64,000 nucleotides of DNA from Lactobacillus huangpiensis. Lineage in GTDB: Bacteria > Bacillota > Bacilli > Lactobacillales > Lactobacillaceae. Shown in pieces: positions 63,969 to 64,000 of this stretch; the stretch's first letter is position 1, and each line of letters begins with the position of its first letter. The stretch spans positions 1-64,000 of the forward strand of contig NZ_BPPA01000010.1 of the NCBI RefSeq assembly GCF_019972815.1, given 5' to 3'. The translations under genes were made by a program, and so were the position numbers. Under the pieces are notes generated by a model that was not told the DNA's origin, did not search any database, and saw only the letters and a program-made list of their open reading frames with translations.

Positions 63969-64000
63969 GACTTGTTAAAACTAATAAGTTGCCTACAAAT

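Overview
The window is low-GC Bacillota DNA, most likely from the S-layer-bearing Lactobacillus acidophilus/helveticus/crispatus group. The evidence is the AT-rich codon use, frequent TTG starts behind strong AGGAGG sites, an SLAP-type C-terminus on a secreted protein, and a tdk-prfA-prmC-tsaC-upp-atpBEFHAGDC chromosomal block. Positions 1 to about 41750 are the right-hand ~42 kb of an integrated tailed phage (siphovirus, HK97-type head, probably cos-packaging). Its integrase and left attachment site lie outside the window. Positions 41750-63968 are host chromosome.

Prophage layout: (1) 1-218, control region with CACTATA operators. (2) 219-8263, early and replication genes: small regulators, Gp157, helicase, Sak4-like ATPase, DUF669/SSB-like protein, DNA methyltransferase, PrimPol and VapE. 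(3) 8266-9053, a gene-free block of three tandem 217-bp modules with matching architecture, each using its own palindromic word. This looks like a compound replication origin and is the most unusual object in the window. (4) 9125-11208, YopX, VRR-NUC and ArpU-like late regulator. (5) 11167-11556, an 11-bp phased repeat array, a tRNA acceptor/T-arm minihelix and an intact tRNA-Trp. (6) 11597-13188, small proteins, HNH nuclease and a cos-like region. (7) 13189-21916, packaging, head, connector and tail genes, ending in a tail chaperone pair that needs a +1 (or -2) frameshift. (8) 21921-36297, a very long tape measure with two wall-hydrolase domains, then Dit, Tal, BppU-like baseplate and XkdX. 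(9) 36275-38065, membrane proteins, holin and amidase endolysin. (10) 38089-41604, lysogenic cargo: a Panacea (SocA-like) protein, a convergent Abi_2/AbiF HEPN protein preceded by its own small structured RNA with UACG tetraloop, a ribbon-helix-helix regulator with duplicated promoter/operators, unknown proteins and a YolD-like protein. (11) attR, containing a tRNA 3' end, at about 41722-41749.

The host part starts with a toxin/immunity locus (42361-44419): a decayed secreted toxin, two paralogous immunity-type proteins and an orphan toxin C-terminal cassette. It continues with a secreted DUF285/SLAP surface protein, a beta-glucoside PTS with BglG/LicT antiterminator (RAT, terminator and cre site visible), an ABC exporter, MurT without GatD beside it, and then conserved translation, nucleotide-salvage and F1Fo-ATPase genes.
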